Below are positions 1 through 13,955 of a stretch of DNA of 64,000 nucleotides, piece by piece. The notes beneath the pieces are model-generated. The model was not told where the DNA came from. It saw nothing but the letters and a program-made list of their open reading frames with translations, and made no database searches. Location of the stretch: contig NC_060017.1 of NCBI RefSeq assembly GCF_021134715.1, positions 2,480,001 to 2,544,000 on the forward strand, read 5' to 3'. Origin of the DNA: Daphnia pulex. Taxonomy: Eukaryota; Arthropoda; Branchiopoda; Diplostraca; Daphniidae. How positions within the stretch are numbered: position 1 is the stretch's first letter; each line of letters starts with the position of its first letter. A program made the position numbers and the translations under genes.

Positions 1-869
1 ATCTTCCTCCCTCTTTGTAGCATGCTTTTTCAGGTAGAGACCGTGAAATGCTGGAATGTTGGGATGGAGGCACAAGTCTCGCAGTACCAGAAATTCTTCC
101 TCAATTTCTTCGATATTATCCGCAATTTGCTCCATCACCTTGACGGCCACCGTTTGACCTGACCACACGATGGAAATCAAGTAAGAGCGTATTTTAAAAA
201 AAAGGTAAAAACGAACGAGACCGCATGATCCAACATTCTTTATTGTGAACTACCGTCGTTCGTGACGGGCCAGTGATTCTGTATTAAAAATAGAATCATC
301 CTCGTTTCCTGTAAAAAAAATATGTACACTCGGCTGGACCATATAATTGGCGATAAAATCGTTCATTTCTGGACCACCCCGGAACGAATTTCCGTCATAA
401 CGGCGAGAAAATTCTTTATCTTCAGCCGTCTGGTTTTGGGCCGTGAAAATTCAACGGGACTCGGCTGTGTGCTCAGACGGTCGCTATAGGCGCACTGGTA
501 TCACTAAGTGTCAAACTTTTCTCCCACCTGACGAACCTATTCTTTATAAGGTATAGAGTCAAACATTTCATTGGTGAAAACGGAACTGCTGCTGCAGTAC
601 AACGGGCGGCGGCCATTCATCCTACCCCCCGTCGTTCGATCAGTCCCTCCATTGTAGCGAGAGACATGCGCATCTAATTGCTAATTCACGATCCCGTTAA
701 GAAACGAAAGGAAAGAAGGCGAAAATAAAAACATACCCATTTCGAGATCGAAAGCTCGGAAGACTTCGCCATAGGTTCCCTCGCCGATGACTTCGTCCAA
801 ACGGATGCGGCCTCCCGGATTGGGAAGCGACTCGAAGTCGATGTGCTCACTGAGTCCCAAGTAGGACAT
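1..869 (-). CDS. ninaC: Myosin III / ninaC-type protein, N-terminal kinase domain (partial, runs off left edge)
   Basis: Two coding exons are visible: 737-869 (ATG at 869) and the edge to 158, with an intron at 159-736 (donor GTATGT, acceptor TCAG). The join restores M-G-Q-T-V-A-V-K-V. The protein starts with about 20 residues including ESLPNPGGR, then has a Gly-rich loop GEGTYGEVF, the ATP-binding Lys in VAVKV and an acidic alpha-C helix ending in LRDLCLHPNIPAFHGLYLKK. The order and spacing match the N-terminal kinase of class III myosins (vertebrate MYO3, fly ninaC), including the HPN(I/L)P-F-G-Y stretch. Members act in photoreceptors and actin-bundle protrusions and carry a myosin motor after the kinase. 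The motor lies outside this window, so a STE20-like kinase without a motor is not formally excluded. A second in-frame ATG lies 30 bp upstream (899). I prefer 869 because residues then align with the family start. Confidence 0.82.
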
Positions 870-3800
870 TGTTAACGGGCCAGCGGGGGGGCTGCTCACT
901 CGTTTCAGGCTCTTATTATTCCTGTGGATTTTATAATAGTTTAACTATACAAGGCGAATCCATGACTGATGGCCAGTCGGCGATAAATGTAGTCACTATA
1001 AAGATGGACGGCTATATAAACAGTTAGAGAGGTCCAGCTCTTATTGCCAAAATTCACACACGGTAAAAAAAAAAAAACTACTGGGCCAAACAAAAAACCA
1101 CCACCGTGCACGAACGAATTTTTTGAGACATTAAACTGTTCACACTGACGTTTCTGACTGATCATTACAGGGGGGGTATGCATACTACGGGTTAGAGATG
1201 GATCACGTTTCTCTTTTCCTCTCTCTTCCTCCATTGGCATAATGGAAGCGGGGCGTATCTTTTGGATAAAAACGACGACAAGGAGGTGGAGGGAGAAATC
1301 ATTTGAACATCAACCGTGACCGACATATGTAATAATAATAATAATGTGACCACCATTATACGTGCTGTTTGTTGTATTTTCTCTCAGACTGTGTGCACTG
1401 AGCGTGGCCTGTCGTGCAGGACTTGAGGGTCCCCACGATCGCGGCCCGACTAACCCACAAGTTCAATGACCACATCGCAAAATCTCTCGCCAGTTTTAGG
1501 GAAATAGAAACCCAACTCTGTTGATGGCATCCTTTTTTTTTTTTGCTCTTCTAATTCTTCCCTTTTATCTCATAGCCCGTGGTTTCAATTTACTTGTGCA
1601 ATCAGCTGTGAATAAAAGCCAAAAATTCAGATTTTGTTTTTATTGTTGTCGGGAAAGTGGTACGCCCTTTTTTTTTCATTTTATTCCCAAAAACTTGCGG
1701 ATGAGATGCTAGTGTACTACATTTTTCTCAAGAGCTAAAAAAAAAGGGTAAAACAGCCGTCAGTATACTTGCAAGTAGTTAGGAAAAAAAATAATAATAA
1801 TATCGGGAAAAGCAGCAGGAAAAATCAAGTTTTCACGTATACACACACTTACCCAGCGACGAGGTTCTGGCTTAGAGCCCTGTTGGCTATCTACTGAAAT
1901 CCTGTCGAACATTTTCAACAGTTCCAAGTGAAAAAGATGACAAAGGAGAGAAAGAAGGGGAGGACGTAATAGGACGGAAGCCAAACAATAATACACACAA
2001 ACGCAGTGAACCGTCATATTTATTCACAGTACGAGGTGGAAATATGTCAACCCTCTCGGATCCCCCCCTCACTCTTCGAACGTTAATACGTTAGACAGTC
2101 AGCCCTCTTCCTCCACCTTATTCTTTTTTTTACCCCAGAGTCAGAAGAGGCTATAACTCAATTATAAAGAGCCGACATACAGGTAATGAACAGCAGACCT
2201 ACATGAGCTCAGAGAGAGATAGAAGAGATCTTATATATTTTTCTTTCTTTCTATAATATATTGTTGCTGGTTGAAACGTGGGACGCGCAAGACTTCCGCG
2301 TTAGCCGGGCGCGTGACTCCAGAGCCGCTACATGGTAACAAAGTCCAAAAAGTTACTTTCAACAGAGATACCATACAGCTGGACGGACAAATACACAACC
2401 CAAAAGTACGCACACATGTGCTATTTTTAGAAATGGTCAGATTACACGATATCTCAATTTGAAATCCATCAACTTATCATAACTAGTTTGAAACCTTGCA
2501 AATAATATGGTCAGACGTCAATCGGAAAAACCTGAAAGACAACGAGATTCAGTTTTCTTTTCTTTTTTTAAAGATAGTAACTAGCTGTGGCAATAGATCA
2601 AATCTGACGAAGAATTCATTAGCATATACTTTAATCCTGCTGTGTATCGCGTCTGCTTCTCGGCGTGAGAATCCGCCCATTTCGGGTCTCTTCAACTTCT
2701 TGGCCTTCTGGTGCACTTTAGACGTGAAAGACCGTGAGTGACAAGATGACTGACAGGTGCAGCCCCCTGATTTGTCGTATTCGTTTTTTTGTTTTTTTGT
2801 TTCCTTTTCGGAGAGGAAAAGGCAAATTGTTGTTGCAGCCTATTCTTCTATATTTAATTCGTTGGTCCAGGTGAAAGTCCCGCTGTTGAATTTCAAGAAA
2901 TGTTCGGACAATTTTCTTTTGATAGACTCCATTATGCGACCGCGTCAGCTGGTGTTACTTGGATGCTGCGTTAGTTGAAGGGGAAATCCGTGCACAATTT
3001 CTCTAGTCATCCATCGCCAGCCTTATGCTGTTCTTCATTTTTAAATAATATGTCCCCATTTTTACACGTTTATTCATTTGTTGTTGTCGTTAAAAAACAT
3101 TTTTTTTTTTTGCTGTTGTCGTCCTATATTTGATGACTATAATTAAAGCTATCGCAGAGAAAGTAGAGTGCAATCTTCTGCTCTCTTATTTTATTAATAT
3201 TACCTCATTCTCGTGGACGACATTATTTTATTGTTATTGTCGCTTATCGAGTATCAAATCAATAAAAAGAAATTTGCCGGGATTTTTTTGTTTGTCTTCC
3301 TTCTATAGCGAGGAGGAAACCATCGAAGCGTTTCGTTCCAAAATTCAAAACGGGTCGTCCCTTTGCTGGCCGAGTGTACCCAACAACAACAACAACAGCT
3401 CAGACCAAAGAGTTCTCTTAACACAGATTATTTCGAAAAGAGATGCAATTGCAGCCATCGGGGGCAATACAATGACATTTTATCTTTGTCTCAGAGTCTC
3501 ATTTGACTCGCTTTCTATATGATGGGAATGAGAATGTAACTGTATGATTCGCACAATTCAATTACAAACGTTATAATGTTCTTTTTTTTTTTTACTTGAG
3601 GACATAACCAAACGGAGAAAATGGATTAAATTTGAGGTAAGAGGAAGTGGACACATTTCTGCGGGAAACGTTTCGCCAAAAGTGCACGAGTTGTGCAATT
3701 AAATAAGAAAATGCTGATGAGAATTTCCTGGCTTTTGTTCTTTGATTTTTTTACAACAACGAACTAACCTCACCACATCCGTTACGCGCTAATGATTTTT

Positions 3801-6800
3801 TAACGTTCTTCTATGAAATCCATAGACGTTCGAGCGATCATATATCCATTATTGAATCAGCCATCTTTGACCTGTAATTTCCCCGATATGAACAATTTCG
3901 TACCCGTAAGATATAGGTTATCAGAATCTCCAGCAATCCCCCGGTCCACGTCGTCGTTATTACCCAACTTTATTCGTCTGGCCGATAGCTGGCGGAAAGA
4001 TTACCTATCAATGGCCAAGTTTTTCCCTTCGATAATAAAGCCTCATGACTGTCCAAAAATGCCGACAACATTTTTCGGGACAAGCCTGCATACAGGACGA
4101 AAAACGTCCGAAAAAAAAGTGTGACGTACCTTTATTGATTTTGGATGAGAATTCCGTCAGCGTTACATAACGATGGACACCAACACTTGCACGGGTTTGC
4201 TGCGCGTTTAGAACTGCGGCGATATGGATTGATTTCCTATTGATTCGTGCGTAGGGGGAAAAAAACAAAACAAACGAAATACAAAAAAACAGCCACAGGC
4301 GGAGAAATAAGAGAGATGCAGCGAGCCTAGCGTTGGGCGACTTTCCTAGCCAACGGCCGATGAGCGACTGGTGGTTTTCAAACAGCGGACTAACTCTGGA
4401 CTACCGAATTTTTTTTTTTGTTCACGATATCTCTCTCCAGGAATTATTATCTCCTTATATTCTCTGCCTCCACAGTTGAAAGATATAGGCGAGAAAACAG
4501 GCTGCTATAGCAAATATTATGTTTTAGAGACCCTTGTTTCAAATAATTTATTATTGATACGGCTATGCGCCAACGCCTGGCCTCTGCATGGATCAAATAA
4601 AAAAAAAATCCGTTGTAATGGGGGAACAATTTCGACTTATCAGTTTTATTCCCTTTGATGGTATAACCTACTTCTTCCTATCCTGATGCGGTAAACCTAT
4701 TCACAACTTATTGGTTAAACCACAGCTTATTTAAAAAATAAGACCGCACTTAAAAAATGACCGATAGCCAACTTTTATACTGCTTCGTCGGGATTAAATA
4801 AAATAATTCCGGTACTGTATGTTTACTCACTATCGGGGCTAAATAACACGGTAACCTCGCCGATTACGCAATGGTCATTCGAACCTGTTTTCGGATAAGT
4901 TTCTGCCCTGTGGTGACCATTTTGAAATTCACTTTTTTCCAGTGGAATGAAGTGGTTTACCGCCTCTGGCCAACGAATTCTATCCAAGCAGGGTCTCGTG
5001 GGTTGGCACCATAAAGCGTGTTCTGTTACGGCAGGGGGATTATGGCAGAAAACGGTGATTCGATTGAATGAACACCAACGCCAACAACAGGGGAATAACT
5101 TCAGTCCTGTCACGGTCTCGGGTTCGTCATCTAATCGCCGCTCCGCTTCGACGCCTTTTTTTTTCACCCTTCGTAACGGTTTAAGTTCTTTTCTTCTCTC
5201 TTTAGAATTGCGTTGATGTCAAAGCAAGTGGCCACCTTTTTTTTTTTTTTTTTAGAAAAATAAACGCCTCCCTCCCAACGTCACCACCTCCTTTAAAACA
5301 TCCCGGAGTGTTACCGGTGGCAGCCGAACAGAACTCGACTGTTTGCGGGCGGGGTGGAATAGACAATCTTCCACGCACGATTGTGTATGTTCTGTACACA
5401 GCTCAGCGATTCTTTATAGATTTACTAATTCTTCTTTTGGTGGGAGGCTTATTCAAATCATGTATTTAGCTTATGTGACTATGCAACATTTTCATTACGG
5501 AACACAAATGGCCGTCACGGTGCCGAATAGAAATTTTTCAGTTTGTTGGTTTTTCTCAATTCTAATCTCGTCACTTGATTTCCACCTTTCTCTCCTTCCT
5601 TGTTTGTCACAGCGAACACATGTTTTCTCTCTAACTTTTCCCTGATTACATCAAGCTGTATCAACTCACGCAATCTGTCACATTTAACTGAAATCTCTTT
5701 TTTCCCAATTTATCTACAAATTCGATCCTGTTCTGAATAATTCATTGATAGCCTCGTTCACATGTAGATTGAGGACGCCGTGTCGACCCCAAGAGGAATC
5801 ATAAATCAATCCCCTGTTTGTTTCTTCTTCTTGCTACAAATGATGATGCTGATATGGGCTCTCTTCACGGTTAGCAACGTTTTCTATTGGCTTTCGATGA
5901 CCTAACCTCGATCCGCTTTGATTTCTTCTTTTTTATTGAGCCTCATTTTATGTTACCAGCGTTTTTTTAAGGCCGTTTATTACATGGATGTAGAGCACAT
6001 CTGAAAAATAATCTCGACTGTGTCGTGCGTTTCTGTATAACTTGTTAAATAATTCATTCACAATTACCGTTAGACGATCCGTCTACCAGGGAGACAATCT
6101 GTCCGTGAGCGGGTCACGAGATGCTGAGCAACTCTCTTTGCCGCGAGACAAACAATCGGTCATCTCACTTTTGACACATTCTCTTCCCTCAAGTCAGAAA
6201 AAAATAATATTATCGCCTGTCGACGAGTTGTGCTTGCCGCTATTTATAAACATCAGTTCAATGTATTTTTAGAATATTGGTCATTTTTCGTCCGAATTTG
6301 TCCTTTTTTTTTGTTTTTTGTTAATTTGCTGTTTTGACCGACTGAACCCAAAACATTGGCCTCAAACGTTGGGGTTTTTACAGCGTTTTCTGAATTTTGA
6401 TGAGATGATAGTAGATGTTTGTCGACTGAACTTTTCTGCCCCAAAAATAACCGCGAGACAATCGACGAGAATAAACAACGGTGCTGAAACAAACGAATGT
6501 AACACACGAAAAGCTTCTTTTATAGTTATTAAAACGATGCCATTTTTTTGTGGGGGTCGGCATAATAATAAGGAGACGACGTTTTGGTTGAGAGGGACAA
6601 CAATTGCATTACGAGCTTTTACAGCAAACATAACTCACGCAACAGACACAACTGTTGAAATGGCAGCATACATAAAGTGAAGAAGGGGGGCGTTCCATCG
6701 GTGCGGTTATTGTCGTTGGGTGGCGTGTTGTGTCTGAGTGGCTCTCGTCATTTTCTAGAAATATACGGAAAGGAAATACGGACATGTCACAACGAAAAGA

Positions 6801-7083
6801 CGTATATCTTTTTCTTTCACGCCAGCAGACACGCAGCCGCTTGTAGCGTGACGCAAAGAGCCAAAAAAGCGCAACAATGGTGCGTGAGTGTCGACTACAA
6901 TATCCATTTTTTTTTTTACTTGTTTACATCATCCGTGATGCCCAGCAAGAGTCCAACATGTATAAGAATTTGTGCTTTTATATATTATAAGAGGGAATTG
7001 TTATACTGCTGAAGCGAATTAACATCAAATAGAAATTGTTATTTTAATAGCCCGGGAAAAACCAAATCTGCTGCGCGCGCCTT
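870..7083. other. Intergenic stretch, no recognised gene
   Basis: About 6.2 kb between the 5' end of the ninaC-like gene and the 3' end of the secreted EGF gene. It is AT-rich with many poly-T/poly-A runs and an (AAT) run near 1330. Since the ninaC-like gene is read leftward, much of this is probably its upstream regulatory DNA. One exon-like block sits at about 3307-3520 (acceptor TTCTATAG, then two overlapping open frames, one containing a CAA run), but I recognise no family in it. Other open frames here are short, repeat-derived or compositionally odd, and I saw no tRNA- or transposon-like structure. Confidence 0.6.
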
Positions 7084-10000
7084 CTAGGCTATTTCGTAGA
7101 GAGGTGCAGCAGGGGATGATGATGGTTTCGACGCTGGCGATGGCGGATGTGGCGGCCAGTAACACTGGCGGCGTCCAGTTGATGTCTGGATCCAACAGGA
7201 ATGCCTTTTCCGGCTACGGCCCGCCGACGTTAACGGATAATGAAAAGACATGGGACACGACGTCCTAGCGACCGAGGTCGGACAAGGTGTGAAATCGCAC
7301 AATTCTCCTGTCGAAACAAACAAACAACGAAATATAAAAAAGCCCGCACAATTCATAAATCTACCGATAATTAAAAAGTTATTTTCGAAAAATAATTAAA
7401 TTTGTCCTACATATTTAAAAAATAAAAGAAAGAAAGGGCCGAACAGAAAGGATGTCAGATGTTTCATTTCACGTACCTGGTGGCTCATTAATTCTTGTTT
7501 TTTTCTTATGCGGTTTCTGTGGACATTGAACGAAACGACCGCACTTAATTCGCCGTTAAAAAATTGAGAAAACCCCTCGTCACGAAATTGCGCATCGAAC
7601 CGCGGCAACAGACCGCATATCAGACATTAGCCAAAGTCAATTTGATTTATGCAATCGGCGCTTGTGTCTTTCGCACACACCCAAAACTTGCGCCGCCGCT
7701 CATTGGCGCGCTGTGAAACACTTTTTCACCAAGTTTTCCCACACGCAATCAGCGCGCCTCGCGGAAAGAATATAAATATGTGTTTCACCAGCAACTCGGC
7801 TCTTCCACCTAACTATTACGTATTACATGTATACCATTGTATACAAGCAGGAGCTACTGTTTGCCGCCTTGATTAACGATAAGTGCCTTTTACTATCCCA
7901 GCCCCCCTAGTTATTAAAGGAACTAACCTTCCGAGGGAAATAAAGACGTTAAATAATTCACGCCCGCTCTTTATTTTTAACATTCCCACCGGAGAACGTT
8001 ATAATGCAGGTAGCAGCTATTTCTCTTACCGTCTGGCGAATTAATGTTTCAGTTTTTACTTAATAATTTCTGGAAAATCTATATTATGTCCTTATTTTCA
8101 TTGCTCGACGAGGGGGGACAAACTATTTCAATGTTCAGATCGTCAAATCATTTGTTCTTAAATCGAATTAAAACATTACTTTATCGACATTTTACAGGAT
8201 GGAGTTCAAAATTCCTTCAATATCGAACCGTTAACATTTATATTCCTTTACTTGACTACGTATTAACCGCTGTTATTACGTATTGTTGTGACTTGTGAGA
8301 GAAAAAGAATCATCGGAAAGGGCCAATGAATGGACTTTTTCCTATGGGCACAAGAAAATCCCGTTGATTGTGTCGAACCCCCTCCCGGCAGTCAGCGCAC
8401 AGTTGCCTACCGAACAGTTGCAACTCGACGATTTTTTGTTTCACACTTTTCATTGTTCATCCTCTCACGATTTTTTGTTTTTTCCTTTTTCCGCTTTGTA
8501 AATCGACCAGATATAAATAATAAGATAAGAAGAGTTATTTTCTAAACACAATAAAACCGAGACCTTGGAAATTGGGCGGACAGAAGCAGGTGAAGTATCC
8601 GGGAGCGGCGTGAGAGTTGTCGACGCAGCGGCCGCCGTTTTTGCACGGATTGGAAGCGCAGTAAGTGCCCATTAGTCCCGCAGCTCCTCGGCTGGCGCCG
8701 ATTGTTTTGTTGGCCCGGGTCACGTCGCCCTGGAAACGTACCACCGGAGTGATGAAAGCTGCTGCTGTACAATACACATATAATCGCCGCATAGACTCGA
8801 ACGGACGCGGTTCACAACACGCACACACAGAGAATCAATCCGACAAAACAGTTTGGTTCGTCTAAAAATAGCAGCCGCTAATAATTATACTCACGTTGAG
8901 GTTGACGGAACCGTTTGGTTGGTGGTGGAGACTGTGATGACGATTGTGGCGGATCTTGACGTGATTGTTGTTGTTCGATTGGCGCCGATGCTCGCAACGG
9001 GAGCCCGTGAAGCCTAGCGGGCATGTACAGTTCAACAAATCACGTCCTAGATGGCCTTTGACTTGTCGGTTGACGTGACACGTTCCACCGTTGAGACAAT
9101 ACAAAGTGGGACAGTACGGCGTCTCGCAGTGAATACCTTTTTCAAATCATACAATGGGAAAAAGTTATTTCTTTCATCTCTCTAATCGTCACGACGACGA
9201 TTGTCAACAGGTTATATCCATGATCGACTTCAATGCTGCGGAATATAATGACAAACTACCTTTGGTTCCGACTCGGCACGAACATTTGAAACTGCTGACG
9301 ATCCGGTTATTGTCGGCGTAGCGCGTCGACCGGAAACAAGTGCCTCCGGCCAGACAAGGATTAGGAGAGCACGGATCTTCGTCGTCGTCGACGATGCCCG
9401 CCGTGTCGTTGATTGCTGGCGACGTGAAAGAATTTCGGGAAACGGCCGAGCGTCCGGTTGCCAGTTGGTACGGCTGCTGTGAAACCGGATGCTGGTGATG
9501 TCTCCGATTTTTGTACTTGCTGCTGCTGGTGAATTTATCATTGTGATTGGGGCTCGTTTGAGTGTGAGCGGCTGCAATTTTGCCCAGTTTCCCGGAAGCA
9601 GAAGAAGAAAGTTGCCGAGTCTGGATGGTGCTGGACGATGACTTGCGGTTTGGCAGCTTTGTCAGGGCCACGATGGATGCGTGATCGGGCCGACTGGGTC
9701 GACACCGAGAGTTGTAATGCTCAGATGACTTGACGGTTACAGACGGGCGATTCGGACATGGACGGCATTCCGTCTGTCCAGCTCGATCTTGATAGGTTCG
9801 CTCTGGACACAACTGACAGACGCCTTTTTGCTGGAAAGTGTTTGGTGGACATTTTTCTTTTTATCGATCAAAGATGAGAGAGAGAAAGTTAGTCGATCGG
9901 CTTATTTAAAAAAAAAAAAAACTGATTACGGCAGTTGTTGGTGGATGCGTTGACAACGTAACCCGGCAGAGGGCAAATCAAATCGAGTTTGGCCAGCTGA

Positions 10001-13000
10001 AAAGTCTTGTCAAGTAGGTCACCGCCGGCCGTTTCCAATTTCTTCCGGAAATCCAAATTCGTTTGAATCAAAACTTCCGTTTCAGCCTTTTCATTGAATC
10101 AAATTAGAAACATGACGTAACCGAATCTATCAAAGCAATCAGCATCAGTTAAAAGAAAATCCTTTATATTATACTTTGATCTTCTCGATCAGCATTTCGC
10201 CTTCGGGAACTTCTGAGCCTTCGTAAAAGTAATCGTCGTAACTGAACGGTTGATAACTGGCCGCCACGGTCCACGCTAAATTGAGCACGGCGCCAGAACT
10301 GCGATCCGATCGAATTCACGAAAAAAGAGAAGATGAGAATTACACACCGAATCAAATGCCGCGTCTCTGCCACGGGCGTATGTATATACCAGCCGACCTT
10401 TTGTTATTTGAGATTTCACGATGGCATTGGGCCGTCAATAGACTACAATTGGCAGTCTGACAAGGCTCGGCATTGCTCTGAAGTAGACCCGTCTTGGCCG
10501 TCTCCATGATCCGCTCAACAACGGCTCTATCATCGCACCAGGAAGTTGGATAGGAACTCGTTGGCAGCAAACGTCCGAGCTGGAACCGGAATTCGGCAAA
10601 CATCACGGTCCTGCCCGAAGTGGGATCAACTATAATACATTACGAAAGTAAAAAAAAAAAAAAGAACTTTAAAAGTTACGAAAGAGAATCGATAAAATTC
10701 TGTCAGAGTTTGTTATTTTACGATGAATTTGGATGTCGTAGTTGCAGTTGAATTTGGCGTCCGTCTCGTTGTTCTTCGCCACGCAGAGCCGTTTGAAGAC
10801 GGTGGGACTGATGCTGGACCCGTTGGTCGCCGCCTGGATGACATTAAGATCGCACGTGACGTAAACGGCGCTGTTGACGGCCGGAGTCTGGAATTTCGGT
10901 AATGGAAGTTGGACTGGGTCGAAATCCGGAACGGTCAAATTCAATCCGGAGCACTGGCTCGGGTCCAATGGAACGGGCGATTCAAACTCTATATATTCCA
11001 GCACATCCGGACATCGTTTGAATACATTAAACTGAGTCGACGTTTTGACTTCCTCGGCCGGGAGAGCCAAAAGGAAGAAGATGAATCGAAATTCAAAACT
11101 TTTTTGGGAAATCATTTAAGTCTCTTACTGATGCACTTGGGTGGTCGACTGGTTCCAGGGTCGCTGTAGCAGTCCCAGTCTTGGTGGACGAGATGGCGGT
11201 CAGTTTTGGGCGTGACGTATCCTTCGTCGCACGTGTAACGGCAGGTCGTGACACTGACGTCATCGCCGACCGAAGAACAAGCGACCCGGCCGTGTTCGGG
11301 CGACGGAGGTGGCCGACACAATCTCACCGGTTCACGACTCTCCTCCTCTGCTGACCCGTTTCAGATCATCAAACATAGTATGGCCGGACCATCAGACAAT
11401 AATCAGATTTGTTTTTGTTTTTCCCAGAAAACAACAACCCAAAAAACTTGGATGGTGGGTGCGAACGAAACTCTTTCGTGTTTTTATATTACCTGCAGCC
11501 AATGACGAGGGCATAACTTGTAGGGTGTAGCGACAGTAAGCGTGATGTCTCGGGGCTATTAAAGATCTGTCAGTGATGTTGTTGTCACTGTCCAACTGAT
11601 AGGCCACCTTGACAACCACCCGATGCGTTCCCTGATCCAGCACGGTCCCCGGCTGCGGACCCAGGACCACCTGCGTTCTCATCTTTCCTTTTTGATACCT
11701 TTTTGCAAATATATAAAAAGAAAAAAATGCAACATCGTAAATTATTCCGGCCTTTCCATTTTTACCTCCTCCGTATCTTTCCGCTTTTGGTCAGAATTTT
11801 CTCTCCCCCCCCCCACAAAAAATGTGATGTGATCATCATCACTTTTGATTCTCCAGCCCATTTTATTACAATATGTGCTGGCCTTGTTTTATGGAAATCG
11901 ACTAGACATAGTTTCTGCTGTGGCATAGACTATGAAGGTGATCAATCAAAGTTTTGTGTATATGCCCAGCATGTATACTTGTTGGAATAGAGGCAGGGGC
12001 GGACGACGGGTTCGGGCATGCGGACGGCGCCGTCGTGTTGTTGGGCGTCCACGCCGTTGTACGCCACGTCGGCGTCGTCGTATCTATCGGGAGAAATCAG
12101 CATCGAACTTCCCGGGCAGATGAAACACGGCCGACTGTTGTGCTGCCTCCGACCGTGCCGTTTGAGGTTGTTGTTGTTGTTGTTGGCTGCCCAATGCTGG
12201 CCGGTCGTCTGTCTGTCGCTCGCCGTTCTTGCAGCATCACCCTGCTGGCAAACTGTGAAACGGCCAGAACATGGACGACGACGCATCAAGATTAAATCAT
12301 TTTGTGCTAGACTTAACAGCCCGAAAAGGCGGCCAGACTAAAAGAGAGATGAGAAGAAGAAGAAAAAAAAAAGAAAACCAATTTTGGAAGTGGTCACCGC
12401 CCCATAAAAGGGATAATGAGCAATGGATTGCGATGAGTATTGTACGGTGTATATAGAGAAATAGCTAACGCCTTTTTCACTTCTTATATTCCAGCTCTTT
12501 TTCTTTTTCTCTGCTGTTGCTGCTGCTGGGACCCGCGTCCGGGCGTTAGCACAAACACGCGAGAACCGTGTTCCATTGTTTTCTTTCCAGCATTGGGAGT
12601 CAAAACTAATTTTGTGTCTCATTCGGTTCTTTTCAGACTGAGAAACTAAAACAAAGAAAAAACAGAAATCTGTTTCTTTTCGAAAAGGAAATAAGAAATA
12701 ACGCTCATTCGATTATATATATAAGGTTCCCCCCCCCCTTCCAGCGTGATTTTTTCTTTTTTGTTTAACAGCTTCACGAAGGTCGACGAATCGACTTGAT
12801 TGAAGCCTATATAGGGAATCTCTTATAAAATGTCAAACATCACCCGGCCAAGTTTTTTTTTTATTTGGCGGTCGCTGTGTGTGTGTGTGTGTAAAACACA
12901 CGAAAAAAAAAGAAGAACAAACTGGAATTGCTTTGGCGTTTGCCAAGGTCCGTGCCAGGTGACACGTCATCCGGATGAGGAGCAGCGGCGGCGGCGGCTG

Positions 13001-13955
13001 TCAGACGCTCGTTGGAAAAGTCCAATTTCGTCTTTTTTTTTTTTCTTTTTCTTTTTTGGAGAAAATTGCCACAAAAATATTTAAAAGAAGAAGAAGGAAA
13101 AAAGTCGTCTGACAAATACGTTTCTTCGGCTGCAGACATGTGGAGGATAATATCTACCAGACGCTGACATATGCTGTGCGCTATATCTCGGACTTTTTCA
13201 CTTTCGCGATGTGCCACACCACCACCCCACGCACACTCTATATACCACTCTTCGCTATAAAACATCACGCAACACGCCATTGACCAAGGAGCAGCAGCAG
13301 CATCAGACACTCAATCTTTATCTTTTTGGCTTTTTTTGGCTGGCGCGTAGAGTTAAAACTACTACCATTTTCCCTTTTTTTTTTCTTTTTTCTTTCTCTC
13401 CTTCTCTTATTTTATTATTATTATTATAAAGCGCCAAGATAAGAGCGCATTAAACACACAGAAACAGCAGATGCTTGACGACGAGATTATTTATCACGCA
13501 GCAGTGGCGCGTTGTTGTTCTGTTTTCTTATAGACGGAGCGGAGGAAAAAATTTGAGCAGTTTTTTTCAGAAATTTTTCGGTTTGAATTTCTGAGGGTTT
13601 AGCGTGTCAAGTGTTGGGCGTAGTCTTATTCAATCTCAAATTAAAGAATTAAAAAACCAAAAAAAGAAAAAAAAGAGTTGAAATAAAGCCTTCTAGTCAC
13701 AACATTCACGTTTTATAGCCCAACCCAATTCCAAAGAGCAAAAGTAAAACCACGGAACCATAAAAGTATTAAAAATAGATCTTCCAAAAGCTACTGTCTG
13801 TCTATACTTTTCATCGTTAAATAATGGCAATAAAAATTTGAAAAAATGTGTTACAACTCAAACAAGAAAGACTTACCCAAAAAGATGACGATGGGTAACG
13901 ATAATAACAGCAGTTGAAAGCAGATGAGCCTGCTGGTGCTACAGGTCGACGACAT
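7084..13955 (-). CDS. Secreted HYR-sushi-ephrin-receptor-like-EGF protein (SVEP1/uninflatable-like architecture)
   Basis: Twelve coding exons: 13877-13955, 11979-12252, 11493-11698, 11129-11350, 10722-11048, 10398-10629, 10175-10298, 9930-10086, 9260-9856, 8895-9136, 8564-8729, 7084-7307. All phases match and give about 949 residues. Residues 1-27 form a signal peptide (LICFQLLLLSLPIVIF). A HYR domain spans about 80-185, ending in AYCRYTLQV. A sushi domain follows at about 195-258 (CRPPPSPEHGRVAC ... RPPKC). A Cys-poor unassigned region runs to 490. An ephrin-receptor-like Cys repeat (CPPNTFQQKGVCQLCPERTY) lies near 540, then a Ser/His/Asn-rich linker, then three EGF-like units (GGTC...C.C, NGGTCHVN, KNGGRCVDN). 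The tail is Pro/Ser-rich and has no membrane segment, so the product should be extracellular and soluble. The family mixes these modules in matrix and adhesion proteins; vWA, laminin G and pentraxin modules of SVEP1 are absent. The least certain junction is the donor at 10398 (GTCGGC), chosen because it alone fits the phase. Confidence 0.8.
12876..12892. repeat. (TG)8 microsatellite
   Basis: A dinucleotide run in the first intron of the secreted EGF gene. Confidence 0.9.

Noticed and set aside
1008-1030. TATATAAA-like sequence that might be a TATA box for the ninaC-like gene.
   Set aside because: It is a good TATA only on the plus strand, while the gene is on the minus strand; no matching initiator was seen.
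4823-5216. Overlapping 90-115-codon frames on both strands.
   Set aside because: Both strands are open in the same place, neither matches a family, and ends coincide with poly-T tracts.
13160-13310. Minus-strand 149-codon frame in the first intron of the secreted EGF gene.
   Set aside because: Contains Lys/Phe runs from homopolymers and a His-Thr run from the TG microsatellite; not a protein-like composition, and the exon phases of the gene skip it.
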